A stretch of 14,382 nt of DNA from assembly GCF_026151205.1 (NCBI RefSeq), contig NW_026971954.1, positions 1 to 14,382 on the forward strand, in the 5' to 3' direction. The notes beneath the pieces are model-generated. The model saw only the letters and a list, made by a program, of their open reading frames with translations. It did no database searches and was not told the origin of the DNA. Shown here in pieces: positions 7,187 to 14,195 of the stretch (position 1 is its first letter; every line of letters starts with the position of its first letter). Source of the stretch: Bolinopsis microptera (Eukaryota; Ctenophora; Tentaculata; Lobata; Bolinopsidae). Made by a program: the position numbers and the translations under genes.

Positions 7187-7962
7187 GATCTCAGATGGTC
7201 ATGAGCTCCTTTAAACCGAAGCGTTGCCGGTTTAGGACAGCTGACATTCTGGCTGCTGGAGCTCCTGGTGCTACAACAGGGATCGGGCACCACTGTACAG
7301 TTGAAGAGTACAGCCTTGAACGGCGTGAGTTCATGAAGACTGAGGGGAGACTGGAAATTACTGACGTTAGTCTGGGAAGGGGAGGGTACAGAAGGGTATC
7401 AAAGGGTAGGTTGCTGCGAGGTGAGGACATCATGGATGTAGCAGTGAAGCTATTCCACGAGCAAGGGATTGAGCGAATACGGAATGGGGGATTGACGGTA
7501 GAAGAAGAAAGCCGGAGATATGTTAAATGTCTTGAGGTGGCGCACGCCTTGGCGCTAGAATTCGCCAAGGCCACAGGAGAACCCTTGGGCTATAACAAGG
7601 GAATGCTTGTTACATCAGAAGAGAAGGTTTTTATGGTAGAACCGATGTTGAATGGACAACCATGGAAACTTGTCAACAACGATGGGAAGAGTTGTGGCAA
7701 CCCTGAGCAGGTGCCTATACCTAAGGAGACTGTGGAGGCATTTGTCCACTTCACATACCATGCTACAGAAGGGGCGCTTCTCGTCCTTGATATCCAAGGT
7801 ATGGGTACTTCGCTGATGGACCCGGAGATATCAACATCAGGGCAGATTGATCCACTTGAGGAGTACTTCAATGTCGGCAATTTTGGCCAAGATGGTATTA
7901 AGAACTTCTTTGAGTGGCATATTTGCAACGATATCTGTAAAGATTATAAAGCATTCAAGTAG
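7187..7962 (+). CDS. Alpha-kinase gene exon 5: complete alpha-type protein kinase domain
   Basis: Terminal exon of 257 residues plus TAG, from acceptor CTATTACAG. It holds an alpha-kinase (MHCK/eEF2K/TRPM7-type) domain, which transfers phosphate from ATP to Ser/Thr. Recognisable parts are the glycine-rich start GRGGYR (216-221), the ATP-binding Lys in VAVKLF (K240), the MVEPML strand (E304), WKLVNNDG, HFTYHATEG (H340), the catalytic LVLDIQGMG (D354), DPEI, the late glycine loop GNFGQDGI (383-389), and the zinc-site tail WHICNDIC (H397, C399, C403). All expected catalytic and zinc residues appear present, so it should be active. The length of about 220 residues is usual for the family. The domain sits in one exon, and codon use is clearly coding. 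Sub-family (eEF2K, ALPK or MHCK-like) cannot be settled by eye. Confidence 0.93.
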
Positions 7963-8046
7963 AAACCTTTCAACATATTTGATATATAATAGGATTTAAT
8001 GCTAGATGATAGATTATTCATTATATGAATAAGAAACTAATCGGGA

Positions 8047-8494
8047 TTAAGGGTGCAGGGAGGGTCTTCAAAAAAAAATGAGGTCCACGGTTTTCAAAAA
8101 TCGAATAAAAAATGTTTAAATGTTTAAAAGCTTATCTCAAAATTTTGTCTATACAATCTCGTCCAAATGATCCTTACAACATTTAATGCTGTAAGTTTGA
8201 GGGTGATTGCTCAACAAATTTATAGGAGAAAATAGATTTTAGGAGAAATAGATTTTTATAGGAGAAAATAGATTTTTAGACTCGATTTTCAGGGGGCACG
8301 TGATCGAAAATCGCTCGTGCAATACAATTAATACACACAAGCGCTGACCTTTTACCGGCGATAATTTCGGCTAGGAACAATATTTTTCTATCGGATTGAA
8401 TAAAAGAATCTGATAGATATTACTCCCTTCTATCAGACACAATTAAAAAGTCGATTTTCAAAAAATTTCCATGAAGACTCCCCCTGCCCCCTAA
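8047..8494. mobile_element. TTAA-flanked MITE, monomeric copy (MITE copy 2)
   Basis: A 440-bp element (8051-8490) starting GGGTGCAGGGAGGGTCTTCA and ending GAAGACTCCCCCTGCCCC, flanked by TTAA (8047-8050) and CTAA (8491-8494, one change from TTAA). It shares with copy 1 the GAGGTCC...TTTTCAAAAATCGAATAAA segment, the GGTGATTGCTCAA segment, the GCGCTGACCTTT segment and CGGCTAGGAACAATATTTTT, in one orientation. It includes a small internal duplication (TATAGGAGAAAATAGATTTT, 8221-8278). No transposase. Confidence 0.85.
8104..8109 (+). promoter_or_regulatory. Candidate poly(A) signal AATAAA supplied by the MITE
   Basis: First AATAAA (and no ATTAAA earlier) after the kinase stop codon at 7962, 142 bases downstream, within MITE copy 2. 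Use as the real signal is inference. Confidence 0.4.
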
Positions 8495-9131
8495 AATTAA
8501 TTTTAAACTTGATCAAAGACATAATTATGAAATCACTGTTTTTACAAATTTCAATTCGTTGATTGGTTAAACTCTGTGAGTTTGAACTTGTAAGAAGAAT
8601 TTTATTGTTAGAGTTTATGGTTTGAATGAAAATTTTATAGATATTTGACGTTTTTAATAGCGATTATTCGTTATGTGAATAAGAAACTGATTGGGATTAA
8701 ACTAATTTTTAACTTGATCAAAGACTTAATTTTACAAATTTCAAGAGTTTCTGCTCAATTGTTAATATTTGTTGATTGGTTAAACTCTGTGAGTTTGAAC
8801 AAGAATAATCTTTTTGGATTTTGTGGGGTCGAAAATTTTATAGATATTTGAGGTATTTAATAGCAGATATATCTAGCGTTTAACTCATATCAAGTCAATA
8901 TGTAGCATCTACATATTATCACCTTTCTTCTTGGTTACCGTCAGTAACTTTTTATATCAAAAGCGCCTTGAAACTGACTGGTGAAATGTTAAAAAGTCAT
9001 ATTTATACTCTATAGACAGTTCCTCTACAATGTACATTTAGTACATCAAAATCTTTAAACGTATAAACAATTATTGTACTACATTAATTTATTGTATTGC
9101 CAACATTTTTATTTGTACTTATTAGAATAGA

Positions 9132-9271
9132 ATGGCTTGGAAAGGTGATGACACCCTCAGATTATACCTGGACACCAAGGTCCAAAGAAATTGGGACATC
9201 CGGAATGAGATTCTACCTTCATTGCCCAAAGAGTTCCCACATTACAAGTTCAGTGAATCCAACCTACGCAG
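9132..9271 (+). CDS. Integrase-core gene exon 1, N-terminal region
   Basis: Starts MAWKGDDTLRLYLDTKVQRN and ends at a consensus donor (CGCAG|GTGAGT), giving 46 codons plus two bases. The ATG is chosen because an in-frame TAG lies three codons upstream and the context is good (A at -3, G at +4). The segment ends SLPKEFPHYKFSESNLRR, which by family comparison begins a helix-turn-helix-like DNA-binding part that continues in exon 2 (RMLKHFGIRKTR). The longer open frame through the same bases is a shadow, because it has no splice continuity. Confidence 0.75.
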
Positions 9272-9592
9272 GTGAGTCTTAATTAATTCGGTTTTAATTC
9301 ATTTATTCATGAATAAATGGCAAAATGTGGCAAAATGAAACAAAGAAACAGGTTTTTGAATCTCTCTTTTTCTTGTGTCAAGTATCGATATTGATAATTA
9401 CTCAAAATCTTACACACAACAGTGACCGATGATATAATTTGACTATGTTTGATTGTTTAGTATCTTTAGTAACTTTAATTATTATAACATGCTCACTAGG
9501 TGCTTTTATCTAGGTTACACTCACAGGCAGCCCCGGCCTTGGCCTTAATATTAATAGTTATTACAAGTTAGTTTTATCGGATTTTCTTTTAG
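9272..9592. other. Integrase gene intron 1
   Basis: A 321-bp intron, GTGAGT to TTCTTTTAG, AT-rich, with the small inverted repeat ATTTATTCATGAATAAAT (9300-9317). Nothing else seen. Confidence 0.6.
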
Positions 9593-9721
9593 AATGCTCA
9601 AACATTTCGGGATTAGGAAGACCAGAGAAGCGGACAAAGCCAACCTCAGGGGGTACATAGAGCTGATATTGGCAAGAAGCACTGGTTCCCTAGGATACCG
9701 AGCTGTTGCAGCCATACTAAG
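9593..9721 (+). CDS. Integrase-core gene exon 2, HTH-like region
   Basis: From acceptor TTTTCTTTTAG to donor CTAAG|GTTGAA, 129 bp. It encodes MLKHFGIRKTREADKANLRG, then YIELILARSTGSLGYRAVAA, IL. SLGYRAVAAILR matches the G-YR-I-A-LR helix seen before the integrase core in this family. Phase 2 in and phase 2 out restore codons at both ends (AG|A and AG|G, both Arg). The donor is weak at +3 to +6, but the reading frame meets a stop seven codons later, which supports splicing here. The segment is under 60 codons and easily missed. Confidence 0.78.
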
Positions 9722-9869
9722 GTTGAAAACTATTAGATAATTATCGTTTATTTGAGCAAGAAAATCTTTGACACAACAGAATTATAACAATTACAACTCG
9801 ATGGCCTCCTCTTCAAATATTTCTGGATAACTAAATGGAGGATAAGTGCGAACTAAAACATCCTTTCAG

Positions 9870-10085
9870 GAATAAATATGATATTCGGGTATCAGAAAAA
9901 GCCGTCGAGGACGAACTCTTAGAAATTGAACCGGAAAATGTTGCGAGACGTGACCCTGCCAATAAGCTGAAACACGTACAGAAAGGTGATTTTTCGGTGA
10001 AAGGTCCGAACTATCTGTATTCCCTAGACGGACATGATAAGCTGGCAGGGCTGTTTGGTGCAACATTCGACATTCATATATATGG
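9870..10085 (+). CDS. Integrase-core gene exon 3, first catalytic Asp
   Basis: From acceptor CATCCTTTCAG to donor TATGG|GTGAGA, 216 bp, residues 90-162. It reads NKYDIRVSEKAVEDELLEIE, a linker, then KGPNYLYSLDGHDKLAGL. GPNYLYSLDGHDKL is the start of the integrase core; D143 in SLDGHDK corresponds to the first catalytic Asp, in the family motif (W/Y)-x-x-DG-(Y/H)-DKL. The C-terminal part, FGATFDIHIYG, is the second beta strand. The ATG at 9835 belongs to intron sequence and is not the start. Confidence 0.88.
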
Positions 10086-10598
10086 GTGAGATATACTGTA
10101 CACATTTGGCCTTGGTTCTACACTGTCCAAGCTTCCGGTTTATTCAAGTTTTTTATGTAACATACAAATTTATCATCACTAGCTTATTTTCAACTTTATG
10201 AATTTATGAACGATGCAAAAATAGTTACATCTCAGAAAGAAAAATGTCATTGCTAAGAGTTAGGTCACAGGGTTTGTTGGTAACAATAAACTTTCTAACG
10301 TCAATCAGATGCTTACAACTTCTTTGCTAGCCTGTAACATTTTTAAGACGTGTGCCTAAAAATGAATGCTTGAGGTCCTACGTTTGGTATATATATATTA
10401 TATATATATATAATATTCTGAACTGTGGACAAAAATATTTGGAAAACGTATTTATAAGACCCTACTGCCTTCTTCGGCAGATAACGTCTACTTAGGAGCC
10501 TCCACTCTAGAGTCAGATGGCTCACAGCCCTGTCCCAAAAATAACCACTTCTAAGATTTTCACATTTCACAATCTCAATACATTAATACCTGTTTCAG
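10086..10598. other. Integrase gene intron 3
   Basis: A 513-bp intron, GTGAGA to TTTCAG. Holds an AT microsatellite (10388-10416) and no recognisable gene or transposon. Confidence 0.6.
10388..10416. repeat. (TA)n microsatellite
   Basis: Twenty-nine bases of alternating T and A with two breaks. Confidence 0.95.
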
Positions 10599-10770
10599 GG
10601 CAATGGACACGTTCAGCCGTAAAGTTATGGTCATGAAGGTGGCACACACCAACAAAAACCCAAAAATTGTGGGTAAGATGTACTTCGACTTTGTGATGAA
10701 AAACAGGTTCATACCAAGGAGAATACGGGTGGACAGAGGTACCGAAACAGGAGAAATTGCTGCTATCCAG
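10599..10770 (+). CDS. Integrase-core gene exon 4, second catalytic Asp
   Basis: From acceptor CCTGTTTCAG to donor ATCCAG|GTGAAT, 172 bp, residues 162-219. It encodes MDTFSRKVMVMKVAHTNKNP, the family signature (I)DGFSRK-x-x-W-x-K with Thr instead of Gly. It ends RIRVDRGTETGEIAAIQ, where D207 is the second catalytic Asp (family form R-x-D-x-GTEN). Here the usual Asn after GTE is Thr. The exon ends in phase 0, matching exon 5. Confidence 0.9.
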
Positions 10771-10856
10771 GTGAATAAGATAAACTCTTTATACTAGCAA
10801 CCCTCCAGGAAAAGGATGCCGGGAAATGGCAAGTGGAATCAGAGGGAATTAATAAA

Positions 10857-10884
10857 TATACAAATGTCAATATACAAATGTCAA
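10857..10884. repeat. 14-bp unit TATACAAATGTCAA, two perfect tandem copies
   Basis: Direct tandem duplication in intron 4, followed by a third partial unit (TATAC). Confidence 0.95.
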
Positions 10885-10909
10885 TATACCTTAAGAACGA
10901 CAAAATATT

Positions 10910-11015
10910 TAGTCTACCATAAATTTAGTCAAACTTTTGACTAAAATTGTTGTAAACCAAATTTCATGAGACTAAATTTTTCGGCGACTAATTTTAAAGC
11001 AGACTAAAATTTCAG
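10910..11015. repeat. Cluster of GACTAAA/TTTAGTC motifs in both directions
   Basis: TTTAGTC or GACTAA(A/T) occurs six times in about 105 bp, including the hairpin TTTAGTCAAACTTTTGACTA at about 10924-10943. May be the subterminal repeats of a small unnamed MITE. Confidence 0.6.
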
Positions 11016-11201
11016 TAGAGCAAATATGACAGGAATATTATTAAGCTTACATTGTTTATAATTAATATATTATGACATCACCGTTCCTACTGCACAAAAC
11101 CGTACCAAAGTCCTATTGCATTTAAACATTACATTGTTAATCGATCCATCCCAATGCATTTCTGGATCTGATGTTATTGAAATTCCTGAGTAATGCAAAA
11201 C

Positions 11202-11282
11202 GCACTTTATAATGACAGGACTATATAGTGACAAGTCACTATAAAGTGCTTGTCATTATATAGTGTTGTCATTATATAGTGC
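11202..11282. repeat. CACTATATAATGACA repeat array with dyad symmetry
   Basis: On the minus strand, five diverged units of about 16-17 bp: GCACTATATAATGACAA, CACTATATAATGACAAG, CACTTTATAGTGACTTG, TCACTATATAGTCCTG, TCATTATAAAGTGCG. The outer ends pair as inverted copies (GCACTTTATAATGACA against TGTCATTATATAGTGC, 15 of 16). The array thus combines tandem and inverted symmetry, as in transposon subterminal regions. Confidence 0.85.
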
Positions 11283-11304
11283 GGGAATCGAGCCAAAAGG
11301 GTGT

Positions 11305-11364
11305 GGGGCGCCAACAGGGAGGGAGGGGGGCGCTTTTTCAATAGGAGGTGGGGGCGCCAACAGG
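11305..11364 (+). repeat. G-rich direct repeat GGGGCGCCAACAGG with quadruplex-type run
   Basis: GGGGCGCCAACAGG occurs at 11305-11318 and 11351-11364, 46 bp apart. Between them GGGAGGGAGGGGGG (11317-11330) fits a G-quadruplex-forming run. Very GC-rich against the AT-rich intron. Confidence 0.85.
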
Positions 11365-11457
11365 CAACGTTACGCCACTGCAGTTCTTTGAACTTGATAA
11401 GACGCTTAGTGTGTGTTGCAAAGTTAACAATAATACTAATATTATGTTAATCGTGGT

Positions 11458-11616
11458 ATGGCTACCTCAAATTGGATTCGCCAGTGGTGTCAAGCTCAGC
11501 CAGTTCATAAGCTTTTGAATTTACCCACAAACCTACGCGTGCTGCTATCCGTCGGATTTCAAGTGAGCAAGTGTTCGTGGATCCGGGAGCATCAAGGGAG
11601 TCAAACATATATCTAA
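11458..11616 (+). other. Unassigned 52-codon open frame in intron 4
   Basis: Starts MATSNWIRQWCQAQPVHKLL and ends at TAA. Its composition looks more coding-like than its surroundings, and an internal CAA|GTGAGC could be a donor. I recognise no family. It is not needed for the integrase reading frame, since exons 4 and 5 join in phase and match relatives without it. Could be a relic of an inserted element. Confidence 0.3.
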
Positions 11617-11770
11617 GTGCTAGTAGCTGAACTCATCTTAACTTCTTTACATTGGATTCAGTTATTGTAGCAGTAAACTAAAATAAGTCTGATGACAGCT
11701 CTGTTTATTCATTTGCATGTGGCCAAAGTTTAACAATATATCTAAAGTTCTGCAATATCCTTATTTTCAG

Positions 11771-12036
11771 CTTTTTCTCCTTCAGAAGAATGGTTTCCCC
11801 CAAACTCCAATTGAGGGAGTCATATATGGACCAAGCACAGCCAATAGAATAGAACGACTTTGGAGGACACTAAAAGAACACCTCGAACCTATGTACAAGG
11901 AGCAGCTCCGGGAATTGGCATCTTCCGGATATTACCAGCCCGCTGATCCGGTTGACAGGAACTTATTATCGGCGATCTATATTCCTCATGTACAACGGTC
12001 TCTGGACGAGTTTGTCCAATACTGGAATAGCCATAA
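11771..12036 (+). CDS. Integrase-core gene exon 5, catalytic Glu
   Basis: From acceptor CTTATTTTCAG to donor CATAA|GTACGT, 266 bp, residues 220-308. Contains VIYGPSTANRIERLWRTLKE, where E247 in RIERLW is the third catalytic acid. Members I recall read NQRIE; the Gln appears to be missing here (NRIE), a one-codon shortening before the catalytic Glu. It continues with helices ending in SLDEFVQYWNSHK, typical of the end of this integrase core. The open frame past 12036 runs into intron sequence; the donor restores HKIRA with exon 6, as in relatives. Confidence 0.9.
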
Positions 12037-12572
12037 GTACGTCGACGTTAATGATTGTTGTTGCGAAAGTTTGATCGGATCTGTGAATATTAAGTTGTGT
12101 TTATAGTGGCGATAAAAACTGAATTTCAAATAATACTATTACCTTCCTGATCCCTGTGACCACGCGCCTTCTAGTATTTTAATATTTCCAATTAAGTGAG
12201 ATTGACCTTTTTTGCTGTTTTTGCAGAACTTTTAAGTTTTAACTCAAGGTCACGTTTTGCCGGGAATATAAACATAGTATAGCAAAGATATTACATATAT
12301 TATGCACATATAACGTGTAAGTTGTTCCGGTCAAAGACTCCTTAAATTAGCAAGGATCTCAATTTAGTTATGAACACTTTAGGGGAGTTAAATGATATAA
12401 AAACTATAGCAGATAGCTCGCTGTAGGAAATCTTGGAGATATCTATTGTAGTTTAATGCACAGTTTATTTGCGGTGTGAAGATTTTTTTGCCACGGTACA
12501 TTATATTTGTACTGTATTATCCTGTTATAGATACTCGATATTATTATAAGTTAACATTTTGAATATTTTTAG
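12037..12572. other. Integrase gene intron 5
   Basis: A 536-bp AT-rich intron, GTACGT to ATTTTTAG. No repeat or gene recognised. Confidence 0.6.
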
Positions 12573-12648
12573 GATACGGGCTCAGAGTATTGAAATGCCA
12601 TGCGGACGTCCTGATGTTTTGTTTGACAATCCTGCTGAACCTTATCAG
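12573..12648 (+). CDS. Integrase-core gene exon 6
   Basis: A 76-bp exon between acceptor ATATTTTTAG and donor TATCAG|GTAGAT. Joined to exon 5 it reads HKIRAQSIEMPCGRPDVLFD, then NPAEPYQ. The H-x-IR... and (P)xGRPD-(V)L(F/Y) motifs are usual just after the catalytic core in this family, which strongly supports the junctions. Residues 308-333. It enters by completing Lys and leaves in phase 0. Confidence 0.82.
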
Positions 12649-12785
12649 GTAGATAGGAACAGTCAATATAATGTTCGTCTCAAATTTAATTCAATTTATG
12701 GGGATTTATGCGATAAGATTAAGATACCGTTATCTACAATTTTGCTGTTATCTTTTAGTTTAATACTAAAATATATATTTTATAG

Positions 12786-12917
12786 GACTGTAGGATTGTA
12801 GTCACAACTGCAGACTTGCTCGAACTTTCTGACCAATCAGATATGAATAACGTGCAGACAGAATTGCAATTACTTCCTGAGGTCGCTGCTGCGTTAAATA
12901 ACGTTAATCTCCTTGAT
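12786..12917 (+). CDS. Integrase-core gene exon 7
   Basis: A 132-bp exon, phase 0 at both ends, from acceptor TTTTATAG to a consensus donor GAT|GTAAGT. It encodes DCRIVVTTADLLELSDQSDM, then NNVQTELQLLPEVAAALNNV, NLLD: an acidic, mostly helical tail (residues 334-377). No catalytic motif. Phase agreement with exon 6 and the strong donor support it. Confidence 0.72.
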
Positions 12918-12934
12918 GTAAGTGTCATTGGGGA

Positions 12935-12959
12935 GCTCACAGCTCACAGCTTCACAGCT
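12935..12959. repeat. CTCACAG short tandem repeat
   Basis: About three and a half copies (GCTCACAGCTCACAGCTTCACAGCT pattern, given as 7-8-bp units) just inside intron 7. Confidence 0.85.
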
Positions 12960-13007
12960 ATAAAATTTTTCTTGTTACAATGTAGTACTGAAAGTATATA
13001 CTATTAT

Positions 13008-13082
13008 AGATATACTAAAAGGCCAGTTATGGCATCACGAAATATCCTTATCAACCAAAGATACAGGTCATTTAAATGTAAA
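13008..13082 (+). repeat. Truncated relative of the intron-1 316-bp repeat
   Basis: Shares (T)ACTAAAAGGCC with ACTAGAAAGCCC and ATATCC(T/A)T...CAACC(A/G)AAGATACAG...ATTTAAAT with 2640-2690, but lacks about 35 bp between them. Shows the repeat is dispersed, not only local. Confidence 0.55.
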
Positions 13083-13263
13083 ACATACTAAAAAATTTAA
13101 AAAATTCGTGAGGTTCTAACTCCATTTGCGAGCTGAATGGACTCATCGAATACAGATTCTAATGGAAATAAATAGTATTAATTAAAATATAACGATCAAG
13201 ATGCACATTAACAATTTTCCGACGAAATTCATTTTAATCAATATTATATAGTTATATGTGACC

Positions 13264-13314
13264 GTAAAATAGTTTTCCGCTGCAAAATAGTTTCCACTGT
13301 AAAATAGTTGTTGA
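13264..13314. repeat. Three-copy AAAATAGTT tandem repeat
   Basis: (G)TAAAATAGTTTTCCGCT, GCAAAATAGTTTCCACT and GTAAAATAGTTGTTGAC follow each other at a 16-18-bp period. Confidence 0.85.
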
Positions 13315-13845
13315 CTCATTCAGATTATATTGTAAAGAAAGCCTGTTGTCAGAGGGGTATTCTTCGATACAAGTCGAAGATGTCTCGAAAATAATCAAAA
13401 ACTATTGAATTTCTAAGTATATAATTTGTGAAATTATCAAAAATATCACATTTATTAATTTCAGTCCTTTTTTGACTAATTTAGTAGCCCAAAACTCCGA
13501 TTTACCGCTTTTTTACTCTCCACATCTGAAAGCTCAGATCAAATTTCAATCTGGAAATAAGGAATACCTTTTTGTATATTCTCAAAGTGTGCGTAAATTT
13601 TGTGTAAAGCATTCGTTTTAATTTCAGGTAAACATGATATATTTTAAGAGGCAAAATTCATATAATTGCTGATTTAAGAATGAATGAGTGACTTCAAGGA
13701 ACTGAGAGTGTTATAGTCTGAGTGTAATAGACTAAAAGAAATTGTAGAAAATGGTTAACTTTAGTTAAGGTTTCACGTCTCTACGACCTTTGGTTTTAGC
13801 GCACTGAATCTTGTGCGTCAGCCGCAACCCATCCGTTGTCTCTTG

Positions 13846-13863
13846 TCTCTTATATATAAGAGA
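13846..13863. repeat. Perfect 18-bp palindrome TCTCTTATATATAAGAGA
   Basis: Self-complementary over all 18 bases, in an AT-rich stretch of intron 7. May extrude as a hairpin; no known function. Confidence 0.9.
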
Positions 13864-14195
13864 TATATAAAATATGTGTAATATATGAAATATGAGTAAT
13901 AAAATTCGATCGAAGAGAGTTTAATTTCTATCGTCAGTTAAAATAGCTCAAAGCATATCACAAAGTCGTCGAATTTCGATGTATCTTTCATTTTCGGTTT
14001 TGGCACTGTGATATACTGACACGGTAAGCATGCTCAAGCATCGATTCTTGAAGAGATTGAGTTGTGATGGTGTATTTTTTTCACCACAAGAACGGGATGA
14101 AGAATTTATAACAAATTGTTTAAGCAGAAACTATGTTGTACTTTTGAACTGATTGACGTACGTATCCTTCAATCTTTCAGTGTCTAAAATTTCAG

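Larger units (their letters stand above)
1446..7962 (+). other. Gene model: alpha-type protein kinase gene, five exons
   Basis: Spliced gene assembled from five coding segments: 1446-1560, 4728-4847, 5145-5285, 6979-7059 and 7187-7962. Every junction has GT and AG, and all four introns are phase 1 (one base of a Gly codon, then GA), so the frame stays open for 410 codons plus TAG. The C-terminal 220 residues form an alpha-kinase domain. Residues about 20-115 look like a small ubiquitin-like domain. Introns are 3167, 297, 1693 and 127 bp, and the large ones are full of transposon remnants. The product should phosphorylate Ser/Thr in a cytoplasmic or nuclear protein; no signal peptide or membrane segment is seen. 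The true start is uncertain, because the first exon also has an acceptor AG just before its ATG that would keep phase 1 with an exon upstream of the window. Confidence 0.8.
8005..8870. repeat. Local tandem duplication, one copy interrupted by a MITE
   Basis: Unit 1 is 8005-8050 plus 8491 to about 8650; unit 2 is about 8651-8870. Shared blocks in order: GATTATTC(A/G)TTAT(A/G)TGAATAAG, GGGATTAA, ACTTGATCAAAGAC, ACAAATTTCAA, GATTGGTTAAACTCTGTGAG, and ATTTTATAGATATTTGA. Unit 2 keeps GGGATTAAACTAAT intact, where unit 1 carries the MITE. The 68-residue frame at 8645-8851 is incidental. Confidence 0.82.
7963..9131. other. Intergenic region between kinase and integrase genes
   Basis: Contains the kinase 3' UTR, MITE copy 2 (8051-8490) and a tandem duplication (about 8005-8870). 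After the kinase stop the first AATAAA is at 8104-8109, inside the MITE. The part before the integrase ATG (8870-9131) is AT-rich; CTCTATAGACAGTTCCTC near 9008 is the only TATA-like spot and cannot be assigned as a promoter. Confidence 0.5.
10771..11770. other. Integrase gene intron 4
   Basis: A 1000-bp intron, GTGAAT to TTTTCAG, made largely of small repeat blocks (10857-10884, about 10910-11015, 11202-11282, 11305-11364) and a 52-codon frame at 11458-11616 of unknown meaning. Confidence 0.6.
12918..14195. other. Integrase gene intron 7 (proposed)
   Basis: A 1278-bp interval after the exon 7 donor. Contains a CTCACAG run (12935-12959), a truncated relative of the 316-bp repeat (13008-13082), a three-copy AAAATAGTT repeat (13264-13314) and an 18-bp palindrome (13846-13863). 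No other gene seen. Confidence 0.5.

Noticed and set aside
7191-7928. Long minus-strand frames opposite the kinase exon (127, 112 and 60 residues)
   Set aside because: They are antisense shadows of the alpha-kinase exon, whose plus-strand frame carries all the family motifs.
7962-9132. Single fusion gene of kinase and integrase
   Set aside because: The kinase has its own TAG after the complete domain, and the integrase has its own well-placed ATG with an in-frame stop just upstream.
9097-9282. 61-residue plus-strand frame
   Set aside because: Out of frame with integrase exon 1, which starts at 9132, has a consensus donor and continues in phase with exon 2.
11282-11320. On the minus strand, TTGGCGCC (primer-binding-site-like) and GGCTCGATTCC (B-box-like)
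   Set aside because: No LTRs, no A-box, and no tRNA fold around them; the words are too short to support a retrovirus-like element or tRNA-derived SINE.
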